NCBI GenBank assembly: GCA_002633005.1
Contig: NMRA01000072.1
Coordinates: 979,957-1,043,956, forward strand
DNA: 64,000 bases
Direction: 5' to 3'
Source: Phoronis australis
Lineage: Eukaryota; Phoronida; Phoronidae
This document shows, piece after piece, positions 24,401 to 33,882 of this stretch. Under the pieces are notes generated by a model that ran no database searches, had not been told where the DNA came from, and saw only the letters and a program-made list of their open reading frames with translations. How positions within the stretch are numbered: the first letter of the stretch is position 1; each line of letters begins with the position of its first letter. The position numbers and the translations under genes are program-made.

Positions 24401-26332
24401 AAGCTTTCTGTAGTTGGTATGATAAACATGTTACTACACCAAACACAATGTAACTACCTGCTGTTCGCTGACTCTCAAATTACCAAAGACAGCTTTCTGT
24501 AGTTGCTTGCCCAAATTAATCAGCATGCAGTATGCAAGGTTGATCATCACCTGTAAAAATTTAAACGTAAACACTTGATATTAGATCATACAGAATAACG
24601 CTCGACTTACCTGAAATCATTTAAAGCAAAGTTACTTTCCAAAGTGTTTATGATTACTATATCATCAATTGGAAACAAAGCAAGATATTAAATTTTAACT
24701 TCATTTTCCCGTCCTTTTGAATGGAGGTCGGAAAAGGGTACGTCTTTGTGCTTGTTAATTATGAATTCACACTGCAGGGGAGGAGCAACAGTTTATCGAT
24801 TATTGACACTGTAACAATTTTTGTCAAATAAAACAAGAATCCCGGATTTTACCCGATATATAATTATTGAAGCCTGTAAGAGACTCAGATGCCAACAATC
24901 GATAGTAGTTAACGCACATGCCAACTTCCTTACTGAACTGAATGTGCGCAAAGTCCTGCTTTATTAGAACATCTAGTAGTAAAAATTAGAGAAGCTGACT
25001 AAATCGTCTTAATATTCTTGGTACTAGTATGTGCTTATTGTGAATATGTGTTGTTCTAGGTATTTTAAAATAAGTAACTTTTAATGGAGAAGCAGGGTCC
25101 TTGTTCATCCGAGGGGAAAGTGTCTGTGCTTTCTGAGATGGAAATTTTTGGGTGAGGGGAAATTCTACCCTTCCCCCCAGTCAGAATTAATAGCACCCCT
25201 CAACCCTTTTGCTAGCCCTGCTTCAAGTAGCCAAAAATAACATTTTGGGCCATTTCAAATCATTGACTGTGTGCGTTACAAGTGATTTGAACCTCGAAGT
25301 TAATTTTTTTATAACTTGAGGGGAAGTTTCAGGCTTCATGAGGAGCATTTCGGGTTAATTTTAAATATTTTCCGGAGGGGGAATGTGGCTGATATTCAGC
25401 CCAAAGTTGAGGGATTGAGGGCAATGAGAAGTATCACCGCCTGCGGTTAGCCCATACCAGAGGCACTTGAACTTGGAATTCTGCCTAATCTCAAGATCGC
25501 ATAAACGCATGAACTTGGAAAACACTAGAAAACTTGGCAAGTTCATTCAAATAATTACATTCACACTGAAACAAATTTGTAAATTTCAACCAACCTTTGT
25601 TGTTGTTCTCACCTATTGATGTTTTTTTTTTACAGTAATTGACTAACCAATCACATTTTCCTCCGATAGTGATTCACAAGTTCCGTCGTTCTGGTAAAGG
25701 AGAAATTGGGTGACCGTGGGGCAAATAATTAGAAAATTCTTTACAAATTTATAAACAAAAACATTCACCCGATTACACTGATAGATATTTAATTCCAAGA
25801 TCATGCATATGGCAGCATATGCAATCTTGAGATTAAGCGGAATTCGGCACCACTGCCACTGGTCAGATATAATGGTCACTGATTTAGAGAACTAGGCCAT
25901 CATTGACTAACGGGCTCGTTACTTAGTGGAAGAAACTGATTCTCTAAATCAGGGACCACTGTATCTGACAAGTGCCGAGGAATTCCAAGTTAACGCCCAG
26001 CAGAGCAATTGCTAATGGAATGCCAAGAAAAGTAGGAAACTGGCAAAGGCCAAGTCAGAGCAGTAAATGCTTACCCAAACGCATAGTGGTTCTTCGGAAA
26101 TCACACTGAGCACTCCTTGAACATAATCTTGATTAGTAAGTGAAACGTTTCTAGGGCGATCTTCCACTGTTTCATTCTTGGTATCGTTCTTAACGTCTGT
26201 TGACCGCCAGTCAGATGGGTTGACCACAACTTGATGGGCATAGTAAACAACGCTGGCAACCAGAATCATGGAAAAGCTGGTGTACGTCTGAAGACTGGGC
26301 AGGGGAATTCTTTCCAGCAATATCACTGGCAT
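12430..26332 (-). CDS. AMFR: AMFR/gp78, ER-membrane RING E3 ubiquitin ligase
   Basis: Thirteen coding exons, from the 5' end: 26075-26332, 24458-24550, 23888-24052, 23434-23627, 22943-23075, 22178-22311, 20136-20246, 19014-19195, 18305-18420, 15842-15964, 15374-15522, 14887-15006, 12430-12547. All junctions are GT-AG and in phase; the product is 631 residues (human about 643). The N-terminal half has several membrane segments, including HLKDKFWNFVFYKFIFVFGV. A RING-H2 domain spans residues 342-379 (CAIC...CNHLFH...C...CPTC). A CUE ubiquitin-binding domain lies at 463-503 (MFPHIPV...ILEGR). A basic helix like the G2BR, which binds the E2 UBE2G2, starts near 566. It acts in ER-associated degradation. 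The last 30 residues are acidic and do not show the C-terminal p97-binding motif of mammalian gp78. Divergent from GINS3. Confidence 0.96.
12548..14886 (-). other. AMFR intron 12
   Basis: 2.3-kb intron. A minus-strand open frame of 89 codons at 14354-14623 shows no family I recognise. No further AMFR exon is evident. Confidence 0.5.
15965..18304 (-). other. AMFR intron 9 with CTCF-like repeat array
   Basis: 2.3-kb intron. Most of it (about 16130-17650) is the tandem repeat array described separately; the rest is AT-rich and featureless. Confidence 0.6.
16130..17650 (+). repeat. tandem repeat array with CTCF-core-like motifs, forward orientation
   Basis: About 3.5 diverged units of roughly 370-430 bases, each made of three similar modules of roughly 140 bases. 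Each module holds one copy of a 14-base motif: 16246, 16385, 16522, 16666, 16808, 16964, 17094, 17218 and 17466. CCACTAGAGGGCAC (16246-16259) and CCACTAGGTGGCAC (16964-16977) fit the animal CTCF core CCASYAGRKGGCRS exactly; the others have one to three mismatches. Flanking words such as GAAAATC(C/T)(G/A)TT, TTTGAAGATACA and CATACATGCCAATTTTCACA recur. The reading frames here on the minus strand are repeats, not genes. Confidence 0.75.
18421..19013 (-). other. AMFR intron 8
   Basis: 0.6-kb AT-rich intron; nothing recognised. Confidence 0.6.
19354..19616. repeat. 23-bp minisatellite in AMFR intron 7, at an assembly join
   Basis: About eleven near-identical copies of a 23-base unit, GTCAGACATATATCACTGTG plus AAT or AGT. 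The array runs into the single N at 19617, so its true length is unknown. Confidence 0.9.
19618..20025. repeat. about 150-bp direct duplication next to single-N join
   Basis: The segment 19618-19767 is repeated, apparently without mismatch, at 19874-20024 (both contain CAATCAAATGTGTTTAATG and end near CACAAAAATTT). It follows the N at 19617 and probably reflects two unmerged contig ends or alleles rather than a genomic duplication. Confidence 0.6.
20247..22177 (-). other. AMFR intron 6, mostly a DNA transposon
   Basis: 1.9-kb intron filled largely by the 1.35-kb TIR element at 20717-22061. Confidence 0.7.
20717..22061. mobile_element. 1345-bp non-autonomous DNA transposon with 5-bp target duplication
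   Basis: The left end TACCGTATTTGCCCTAATAA is matched inversely by the right end TTATTAGGGCGAATACGGTA. The repeats continue inward through GTGCCCAGGG / CATGGGTGC and GGGCACTTAT / GCGCTTATAG. The direct repeat AGATA flanks it (20712-20716, 22062-22066). No transposase frame is recognisable inside; the interior has a CpG-containing stretch near 20880-21300. The superfamily is not assigned. Confidence 0.8.
22312..22942 (-). other. AMFR intron 5
   Basis: 0.6-kb intron with no repeat or gene recognised. Confidence 0.5.
23076..23433 (-). other. AMFR intron 4
   Basis: 0.36-kb intron. A 168-codon plus-strand frame runs through it and exon 5, but it is antisense to AMFR and has no family resemblance. 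Confidence 0.6.
24053..24457 (-). other. AMFR intron 2, with partial exon-2 duplicate
   Basis: 0.4-kb intron carrying the exon-derived duplicate at 24367-24416. Confidence 0.6.
24367..24416 (-). pseudogene. duplicated 3' end of AMFR exon 2
   Basis: About 50 bases match the 3' end of AMFR exon 2 (24458-24507) with a handful of substitutions. The copy still reads QLQKAFFGNLRVSEQQ in the sense direction and is followed by GT (gtcttg) where the true exon has gtagtt. It lies 42 bases downstream in intron 2. Probably a local duplication and not a used exon. Confidence 0.6.
25468..25846. repeat. dispersed repeat with inverted ends
   Basis: Near 25480-25507 the plus strand reads GGAATTCTGCCTAATCTCAA then GATCGC. 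At 25821-25846 the inverse reads GCAATCTTGAGATTAAGCGG then AATTC. The left motif is flanked by direct copies of TGAACTTGGAA and recurs at 59848-59900. Confidence 0.5.
25839..25986. mobile_element. 148-bp MITE-like hairpin
   Basis: The left arm holds GGAATTCGGCACCA, then GTCAGATATAATGGTCACTG and ATTTAGAGAA. The right arm holds the inverse, TTCTCTAAATCAGGGACCAC, TGTATCTGAC and GTGCCGAGGAATTCC. Arms of about 53 bases with a 45-base loop. Confidence 0.65.
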
Positions 26333-26783
26333 TTTGTAATTGTTTCGTGTCCCTGAATTATCAGAAAATCATACTCATCAACTGCTGACCATCGAGTAGG
26401 TTTCTCCAATCCAACAATATGCGCAAAATATCAACTGTGTAACCTCCGCCTAACCCATTTCGGCGACAACATCAAGACGATTTACAAAAGGTCATTTTCT
26501 TTCACTTCGCGCTACAAGAAATAACTCTAAAGTTCGGTGGCTTTATTTAAGACAATACGAAAAGAAAATACTTTAAAAAAAACTTACAGTGTTCAAAAAT
26601 AAGAAACGTCTAATTCTTTAATAAAGGTTATAATTATCTTTATAATTTACAACGATGCGGGAAGGCGAATGAATTTATAAAATAGTTTCGGAAAACTATT
26701 TCCGCTAACAATTCTCGCGACAAAATTGGAGATGTTAAAGCTTTGGCGCTAATTTTCAACATTACTTCCTAGTTTGAGACAGG
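26333..26783. promoter_or_regulatory. bidirectional promoter between AMFR and GINS3
   Basis: 451 bases separate the two opposed start codons, so both transcripts must start here or upstream UTR exons must exist. The GINS3-proximal part holds TTTGGCGC (E2F type) at 26742-26749 and TCTCGCGA near 26713, a partial match to the TCTCGCGAGA promoter element. No TATA box is placed convincingly. Confidence 0.6.
26742..26749 (+). promoter_or_regulatory. E2F-type site upstream of GINS3
   Basis: TTTGGCGC matches the E2F consensus TTTSSCGC exactly and lies 34 bases before the GINS3 ATG. GINS genes are S-phase genes controlled by E2F in other animals, so the site fits. Binding is inferred. Confidence 0.6.
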
Positions 26784-29700
26784 ATGGCTTCACAAAGTCA
26801 GTCGTCAAGTAAAAGAAGTGGCTATACTGAAAACTATTTTAGTATAGACGATATCCTGACTTCACAAGAGCGAATATCGTGCACATTTGATCTGCCATGT
26901 TATGGTCTAGGTAAACTGACATCTGTGTTTTTCAACACTGTAACAAAAGTCAACCAGTGTAACACTGTAACATTACCTCATTTTTCTAATAAACAGCGTG
27001 TGTCGTTCTCTGCTAGAGTAATGATTATTGTCCCGTTTTCATGGACGCTAAAGGCCTACGAAATTGAAATGGACCTAAAAGTTCTTGGACTATTTGCATA
27101 TTGCCAGGTGCAAATTTACACCGAAGCTGTCAGGCTGCTGTAAACAATACCACTCTCACTGCCACTGGATCAATAAATAAGTGCGAGTCTGATAAGCACC
27201 AACAGCCAACTATCAGGAAGGGTGGTCCTAGTTCCTTTTGTATGGAGAAAATAAATTACCACATTTAGCAATGAATTCCACATTAACTCTTTGAAGAATG
27301 GTTGGTAATTGTCCTGTGGATCAACCTGCATGATACTGGACAAAGTTTACCGGGGAATGCTTAACAATACATGAGATTGATTTCTGCATTTGAAAGTCTC
27401 TCTCCTCTGTCTGTTTTATGAGAAGTAATTTCCTGGGCTTTAAGTCAGAAATTTAGTCTTTCTCTTTGCACAAACATTTGTGAAAAATAATGAAGTCTTG
27501 CTTAAACAAAAGTGTGAAGTATCTGAGAATATACACATAACTGCTAGTCACCGCGATAATTTCTATAAATTATTTTGAGACTGGTCCATTCATAATTACT
27601 TAGCTTAACCATTTTTCAGCAATTGTGCATGACCAAATTTCTGTCTTAAGTTTTAAGTCACTTTCACGAAACAGACCCCAGAATACTTACTAAACGGGAG
27701 ATGTGTGTGTGTAATGCTGTAGAAACTCTGGATAGTGCATAAAGTCTGCATAAGAGAATGCAAGTACCGTAGGTTCTGTATTTGTTGATGAGGAGACCAT
27801 AGCAAGTTATTTCACATTCAACTTTGGACATATCTGATATGCCTTCATAATATGCTGTATTATGTTCCAGGCTACCTAGACCCTGGCAGTGATAGTAAAG
27901 ACCTGCACAAAGGCATGAAGATGGATCTTCCTTTCTGGTTGGCGCGCTCTTTGTGTAGCAAGAAAAAACACATCGTTGATGTGGAGATCCCTAAGCAGTA
28001 TCGGGAGAGCTATCGCGAGATATTGAGTGCTGACGCTAGTGTTGTAGATCTTCACAAACTGGGGCCACATTATTATACTTTGGGCTTGTTATTGCTTCAG
28101 TTTGACACCCCGGACAGAGTGGATATTGGGAAAGCACTGCTACAGGTTTGCCGTTTTTCTTTTGCATTTTTTAAAGCTTAAAGTAACACGATTTAGACCT
28201 TACCAAGCTACAAAACTGATCTAAGATGAGAAGTGGGTTCCAGGCTTGGAAAAAAGACTGGTCGCTATTGCTCGAGACCATGGTCAACACATGAAATGAG
28301 CTGCTGTGACAAGCCAAGTTGTAGGAGCATGCTTTTTAGCAAAAATGGGCTGTTGCTTTTTTTCATGCCCAGAAATCACATCTAATTTAACTAAGCAACA
28401 ATTTGAGACCAATTTCATAATGTCTTTGTAAATCAGATATTAGTTTTTGTGATGGGTTTTTTGCCACTACGGAAGGTAGGTTTATGGCTGCAAGGGATGG
28501 TGAGTCTGTGGCCACTTTAAGAATTTCTATATGTACATTAGCATTCAACTGCATACTGACATATATAGTCAATACTGTGTGGTTTCGGCACGATTCCACA
28601 ATTGTTCAATTTGAACCACTAGTCTACATATTTGTGTACTTGATTGATTTTATGCGCAACCATATTCATATGTGGGTGCATATTGCCATCATCTCTGTCT
28701 GGTGTCCATGACTGTATCTCCTAAACCCCCAGCAGGATCTTATTAAAATTTGGCAGGTGTGTGTTCCTATGGGTTGACGACAGAGGGAGACTAGTTTCGG
28801 ACATACCCGAATACCGCTATGCCTCCTAGTGGCAATTTTAATTTTTTACGTTTGCCTCTGTATCTTCAAAGTTCCTCAACCGATTTTCATGAAACTTGGA
28901 TCATAGGCATCTATTAATGAGATGACACTATCCTTCGGTTTTCGGATGGATTTTGCGCCGTTTAGTGGCCATTTTTACTATTTCCGAGTCTTTTTTGATG
29001 TCCGCCCCTCCATCAACCAAACCACTCTAAGAATGATTGTGAAAATTGGCATGTATGTTCTTACTATGAAGAGAACGGTTGACAATGTTTTTCCGACGAC
29101 TTTGACTACTGTGGCGACTCCTTGTGGCAGTTTTGTTTTTTGCGCCCATAGCTGTTTCTCCTAAGCCCTCTGCAGGATCTTTATTAAACTTAGCACGTGT
29201 ATTTATAAGAAGTTGATAACAGAAGACAACAAATTTCAGACAGATCCGACAAACACTGTGCCCCCTAGTTGCAATTTCATTTTTTTCTGTTTTCCTCTGT
29301 TTCTCTTGAAGTTCCTTGATGGATTATCATGAAATTTGGTAAATATCTTTCTGTTAAAGTAACCATGTGGCATATTTTGCGCCATCTAGTGGCCATTTGT
29401 ATTGTTTTCTATTTTGCTTTTGGAGTCCGCCCTCTGTCAACCAAACCACTCTTAGGATGATTGATATTTTTTTATTGTGAAGAGGACGGTTGACGATGAT
29501 TTTCCGATTTCGATTACTGTGGCGCCTTCTAGTGGCAGTTATGTTTTTTTTTGCATCCATAGCTATATCTCCTAAGCCCTCTGCAAGATCTTTATTAAAT
29601 TTAAAAAGTGTATTTATCGTACTCATCCGCATTACCGCCCAGGGCGCTTAAATTGAGAATCTAAAAAACAGGGTGGGTGATAAGACGAGCTTGGACGGTT

Positions 29701-30764
29701 AAAATTGAAATTTTTGAAATGTCAGGAGTTGTTGCTTATTGCACGGAGGACCGATTTTACCCTGACGGAGCTACACTGGCGTCCNNNNNNNNNNNNNNNN
29801 NNNNNNNNNNNNNNNNNNNNNNNNNNNNNNNNNNNNNNNNNNNNNNNNNNNNNNNNNNNNNNNNNNNNNNNNNNNNNNNNNNNNNNNNNNNNNNNNNNNN
29901 NNNNNNNNNNNNNNNNNNNNNNNNNNNNNNNNNNNNNNNNNNNNNNNNNNNNNNNNNNNNNNNNNNNNNNNNNNNNNNNNNNNNNNNNNNNNNNNNNNNN
30001 NNNNNGGACGTCAAGCATATCAGTTAAAACAAAGGTCGGGGGATTGAAGTAACGGACTTGACGGCCTTTGCACACAATGCAGTGGCGTTGTGATCCTGAG
30101 TATGATTGGTTTTTATGTACCTCAGTCGCTGCTGGTCATCTTTTAGAACTAAAGTAAAACACTGTTTTATATAGTTTGTATCAACCAATAATTCTCGTAA
30201 CTCGAAACCAGCTAATTAACGTATTGTCAGATGTTGTTTGCAGGTGTTCCAATTTTTTCTGCCACCTTATCCTTATTAGAAAATTTTAGCTTTGATAAAT
30301 AGCGGGAGTAAACTCTACATTGAAATCTTGAAAACGTTAAGAATTGTTACCTTTTCTTCATTGCCCCTAATTTAAGGATCGTGTATGTATTTTCATTCAG
30401 TTTTCAGATACATTATTGGAAAATATCTCAACTAAAAGACGAGCTCACAGTAAAGATAGACTGACAGAACAAGAGTGAGTGAACAGAATCTGTGAATGCA
30501 CCAACATAAAAATCAACTTTTATGTTACAGGCTTTTCAAGACAGATTTCGCAAAATAATGGACTCTTCACAAAACTTGTACAATGAAGACACAACGTCAA
30601 TGACTTCAAAACTTGACGAAATGGAAAGGCATCTGTTTAAGAAAGGTCAGAAGGGGCTGAATGACTTTCAATTGTGGGAAACGAGAGCTACTGAAAAGTT
30701 GAAAACTTCAGAACTGGTTTTGAATCACAGAAAAAGGAAGCGAGCAGCCCTGGACGGAGAGTAA
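26784..30764 (+). CDS. GINS3: GINS3 (PSF3), GINS complex subunit of the CMG helicase
   Basis: Three coding exons, 26784-26910, 27871-28145 and 30531-30764, give 211 residues (human 216). Introns are phase 1 (CTAG|gtaaac, ttccag|GC) and phase 0 (CAG|gtttgc, ttacag|GCT). Recognisable segments are NYFSIDDILTSQERI near the start, LPFWLARSLCSKKK, SADASVVDLHKLGPHYYTLG and RKIMDSSQNLYNEDT, EMERHLFKKGQKGLNDFQ. GINS3 joins SLD5, PSF1 and PSF2 to bridge MCM2-7 and CDC45 at replication forks in the nucleus. The basic C-terminus NHRKRKRAALDGE matches the family. The stop codon overlaps AATAAA. Intron 2 contains a repeat array and the 221-base gap, but the exon-2/exon-3 junction aligns without missing residues. 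Confidence 0.96.
26911..27870 (+). other. GINS3 intron 1
   Basis: 0.96-kb intron, about 200 bases of which (27480-27680) are a MITE copy. Confidence 0.6.
27480..27680. mobile_element. MITE copy (44-kb family)
   Basis: Ends with TTTCTGTCTTAAGTTTTAAG then TCACTTTCACGAAACAGACC, close to the right terminus of the element at 44022-44269. The interior shares CACATAACTGC and ATAAATTATTTTGAGA-type words with the other copies. Confidence 0.55.
28725..29610 (-). repeat. tandem repeat array with CTCF-core-like motifs, reverse orientation
   Basis: Same family as 16130-17650 but on the opposite strand, about two units. Motif copies read on the minus strand at 28819-28832, 28955-28968, 29114-29127, 29258-29271, 29379-29392 and 29522-29535. 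The copy at 29379-29392 reads CCACTAGATGGCGC on the minus strand, an exact fit to CCASYAGRKGGCRS. Spacing is about 125-160 bases. Confidence 0.75.
29785..30005. other. assembly gap (N run) in GINS3 intron 2
   Basis: 221 unknown bases. The left flank (29625-29784) contains GCCCAGGGCGCTTAAATTGA, which resembles the terminal region of the element at 20717-22061, so the gap may hide a related repeat. Confidence 0.9.
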
Positions 30765-30773
30765 TAAACATCT

Positions 30774-31010
30774 GTTTGTAGCGGAGTATCAATGTTGAGG
30801 AAGTTATCAACAACTATGAACATTGATTTATTTGTACGTAGCGGAGTATCAATGTTGAGGAAGTTATCAACAACTATGAAAATTACTTTATTTGTACGTA
30901 GTGGAGTATCAATGTTGAGGAAGTTTTCAACAACTATGAACATTAATTTATTTGTACGTAGTGGAGTATCAATGTTGAGAAAATTATCAACAGCTTTGAA
31001 TGATATGTTG
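30774..31010. repeat. 60-bp tandem repeat just after the GINS3 stop
   Basis: Four copies with a 60-base period, each around AGCGGAGTATCAATGTTGAG then GAAGTTATCAACAACTATGA. In the first copy ATCAATGTT and AACATTGAT form a perfect 9-base inverted pair; later copies lose it by substitution. It starts about 10 bases after the stop, so it lies in or just beyond the 3' UTR. Both strands stay open through it, but the frames are repeat artefacts. Confidence 0.85.
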
Positions 31011-33090
31011 TTCATTTTCAATTTTTAAGTTATTTTCCACAAAAGTAGACTGTAAATAGAACTTTTTTCAACTTTAATTCTGAGCATGAGTTCTTGAATC
31101 GGATAAAAAAGAGCCGGGGTCTGGTGCATGTTGTATCAGATGTTCATAGGCCGCTCAGTCCACCTTAATCCAATTATTTATTAATAAACTCAAATAACAC
31201 ATGTAAATGTGTACACAGATTAAGAAAGAGCTGAAGAGCTAGAAATCCAACTTGAGGTCTAGCAGTGGGGTCTAGTGGGATTTGAACCTACAGCCCTGTG
31301 AATAGGAACCATACATGTGACTGTACTTTTTATGTTATAGAGCTTTCATCTAATATGACGGATTTCATTTGTTTAAGCACAAAAATTTAATGCAAAATAT
31401 GTTAAGAAATAAACTCAATGTGTTCTCACTTTGTGAACATAAAAACAACACGAAAAATTAAGTTTCAATTTTTATTGCTTTTTTCCCAAATCAAACATGA
31501 CACAATGGTACTGCAATCATGAGACGCAGCGTAATTTAAAGGGGAATTTCCTTTCTACGTACCACCAAAGCTTGAACACATAAAATGCAAAAATTAAAAA
31601 TGAAAAACTGGGGTTAATTCACTTAAACCAAGTTGATCTCATAACTTGCCCTGGATACTTATTGCTTTGTGTCATCAACAGGAAGTAACCCAATTTTGGA
31701 AAGGTTGGTCAACACTATCAGAGTATATGGCTTTTTAAAACACTTTCATAATATATTTTTCTTGACAATGCCAAGAGTGATATGTTGGTAACCATTTCAT
31801 ATTTTACTGCGTGATTACTAATGCTTCTCTCCTCTGACTGGCAAAACACGGTTTGATAACTTCCATTATGAGGTAATGTTGACCAAGCTTGCCATGGCAT
31901 CCACAGATAGTGTCCTTATTCAAGACCTGACCACTCATGATTTCTGAAATCACAAACTCCTGACAAGAAAGTGAGCAGACGGTATCAGTACATCAAAGCA
32001 GATAAGACCTTGCCAATCAAACAAGAGGTGGGACAAGAAGTCAAAGCCATTCTGTAATAAGTTTTGCTGTGCCAATACCTGTTGCCAGCATTTTTGCTGT
32101 TAACAGAATTAGCTGTCATGACATGGACACAATATTTTGTTTGATTACTTTTGTCTTCTACAGAGGACCTCCGGCAAACTTGCTCTCTCTCTTAGTCCAG
32201 ATATCACCACCTGGATAAGTCCATATTTTTGTATTACAATATAGAAACGATTAATTTTATGTGGTAGAGTAATCTAACTAAAGATTTGCAATTTAGGTAG
32301 TTGGTAAAAAGGAAAATTCTCTTTAACAGCACAAGACACACAGAAGCCATATTAAAAGGAATGATACTCAGGACGCAATGAACAAAAACAACGTAATATA
32401 ACAATAACAGCACTATAATTTAACCACATTTTAAAACTAAAATATCCGTTCTCCTTGAGTTAAGCTGCCATTTAACAAAATTATGCAATTCATTAATAAA
32501 AAAGTTCTAATAACAACAACCTTTAATCACCTTGCCACGATTTCAATTGTTAACAATCAGCACTCATGACACATCTACATTGTGTGATATTTATGTCATA
32601 CAAGGCTGTGTTCTGTAAGGGTGGTTTCTAGCAAGTTTGGCACACTTCAGCCTGTCTTTGGTTAAATATGAATTCATATCATGCTGATTATAAAAGATGG
32701 TCAATTTGATGTTGGTTTGACCATTTTTCATAGCATCATTCATGGTAGAACTCTTAATCATTGCTCAGTGATAAATCATAAATTATCACAATTGTAGATA
32801 AATCTTGTATGATAAACTATATTGAGCCCTAACATGAATTGTAATGACAAATACATCATATACCACACATAGAAATGCATGTGTAGAGGACAGCCACGCT
32901 CAAGTTTCACCAGCAAATGTATAAACTTTGTGTAAACAAGCAAAATGGTCGCCACTTAAGTAATCATGGGAGAAAACTCAGCATTACAGCGCGCGATACA
33001 GGCTTCAGCTGAATGAAACACCAAACATTACAATGTCAGTTATTACTGCCACTGACTTCTTTGATTAAACTCAAACCGACTTTGTTGTTG

Positions 33091-33445
33091 ATACATGCAT
33101 CCAGGTACATACATCAAGGTACATGCATCAAAGTACATACATCAAGGTACATGCATCCAGGTACATGCATCCAGGTACATGCATCCAGGTACATACATCG
33201 AGGTACATGCATCAAGGTACATACATCCAGGTACATGCATCCAGGTACATATATCAAGGTACATGCATCCAGGTATATGCATCAAGATACATGCATCAAG
33301 GTACATGCATCCAGGCACATACATCAAGGTACATGCATCCAGGTACATACATCAAGGTACATACATCCAGGTACATACAGTAAGGTACATACATCCAGGT
33401 AAATACATTGAGGAACATACATCATGCATGAGGTACATACATCAA
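33091..33445. repeat. 14-bp minisatellite
   Basis: About 24 copies of GTACATRCATCMAG (R is A or G, M is A or C), decaying at the right end. Three plus-strand frames and one minus-strand frame stay open because 14 is not a multiple of 3 and the unit lacks stops; the His/Tyr/Gln-rich peptides are artefacts. Confidence 0.92.
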
Positions 33446-33882
33446 ATCTTTAGACGTAAGTTGCCACTTGGTAAAAATGATCCTTCCGCAATGCCTTTAT
33501 TACGTTACAACTGACCAGAAAATGTTAAGATATCACAGCATGACTTCAAAAAGATCTAACCAGAACCAAATTTTTCTCTTGGCCCAAAATACAGTAAAAA
33601 TTGCATAAATTGAATAGATCCAGACTGTGAGATTTCATCTCAATTTGGTGAAATCTGACTTTTACCTGAAGTACTGAGTACACAAACAAGAACACGATAC
33701 GACTGAACTTTGTCAGAGTTCAGAGAAAATCAGTCTTACACATGCCCGAGTTTTACTGCATATTGCTATTCAGTAGTTTGTACACATGGTCACAGCTTTT
33801 AAATTAACTAATACCAAAGCAATACAGATATATTCTATTCCAGGAACCATAAACACCCGTTATCTGCAGTCATCTGTGACCC

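Larger units (their letters stand above)
24551..26074 (-). other. AMFR intron 1
   Basis: 1.5-kb intron containing two inverted-repeat structures (25468-25846 and 25839-25986). Nothing coding is recognised. Confidence 0.6.
28146..30530 (+). other. GINS3 intron 2
   Basis: 2.4-kb intron with a diverged dispersed repeat near 28210-28340 (shared with 37905-37950 and 43850-43920), the reverse-oriented CTCF-like array, and an assembly gap. Confidence 0.6.
30765..33882. other. GINS3-AACS intergenic region
   Basis: 3.1 kb between convergent genes with no recognisable gene. It contains the 60-bp repeat, a possible reverse-oriented tRNA-like fragment near 31262-31305 (T-arm-like GGTTCAAATCCCAC on the minus strand) and the 14-bp minisatellite. 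On the minus strand AATAAA (TTTATT at 33496-33501) could be the AACS polyadenylation signal. Confidence 0.5.

Noticed and set aside
30725-31028. Opposed open frames of 98 and 78 codons after GINS3
   Set aside because: They are the 60-bp repeat (a multiple of three, so frames persist) read on both strands.
33013-33514. Long overlapping frames rich in His, Tyr, Arg and Gln (up to 139 codons)
   Set aside because: They are translations of the 14-bp minisatellite in several frames; no stop codon occurs in the unit, so openness means nothing.
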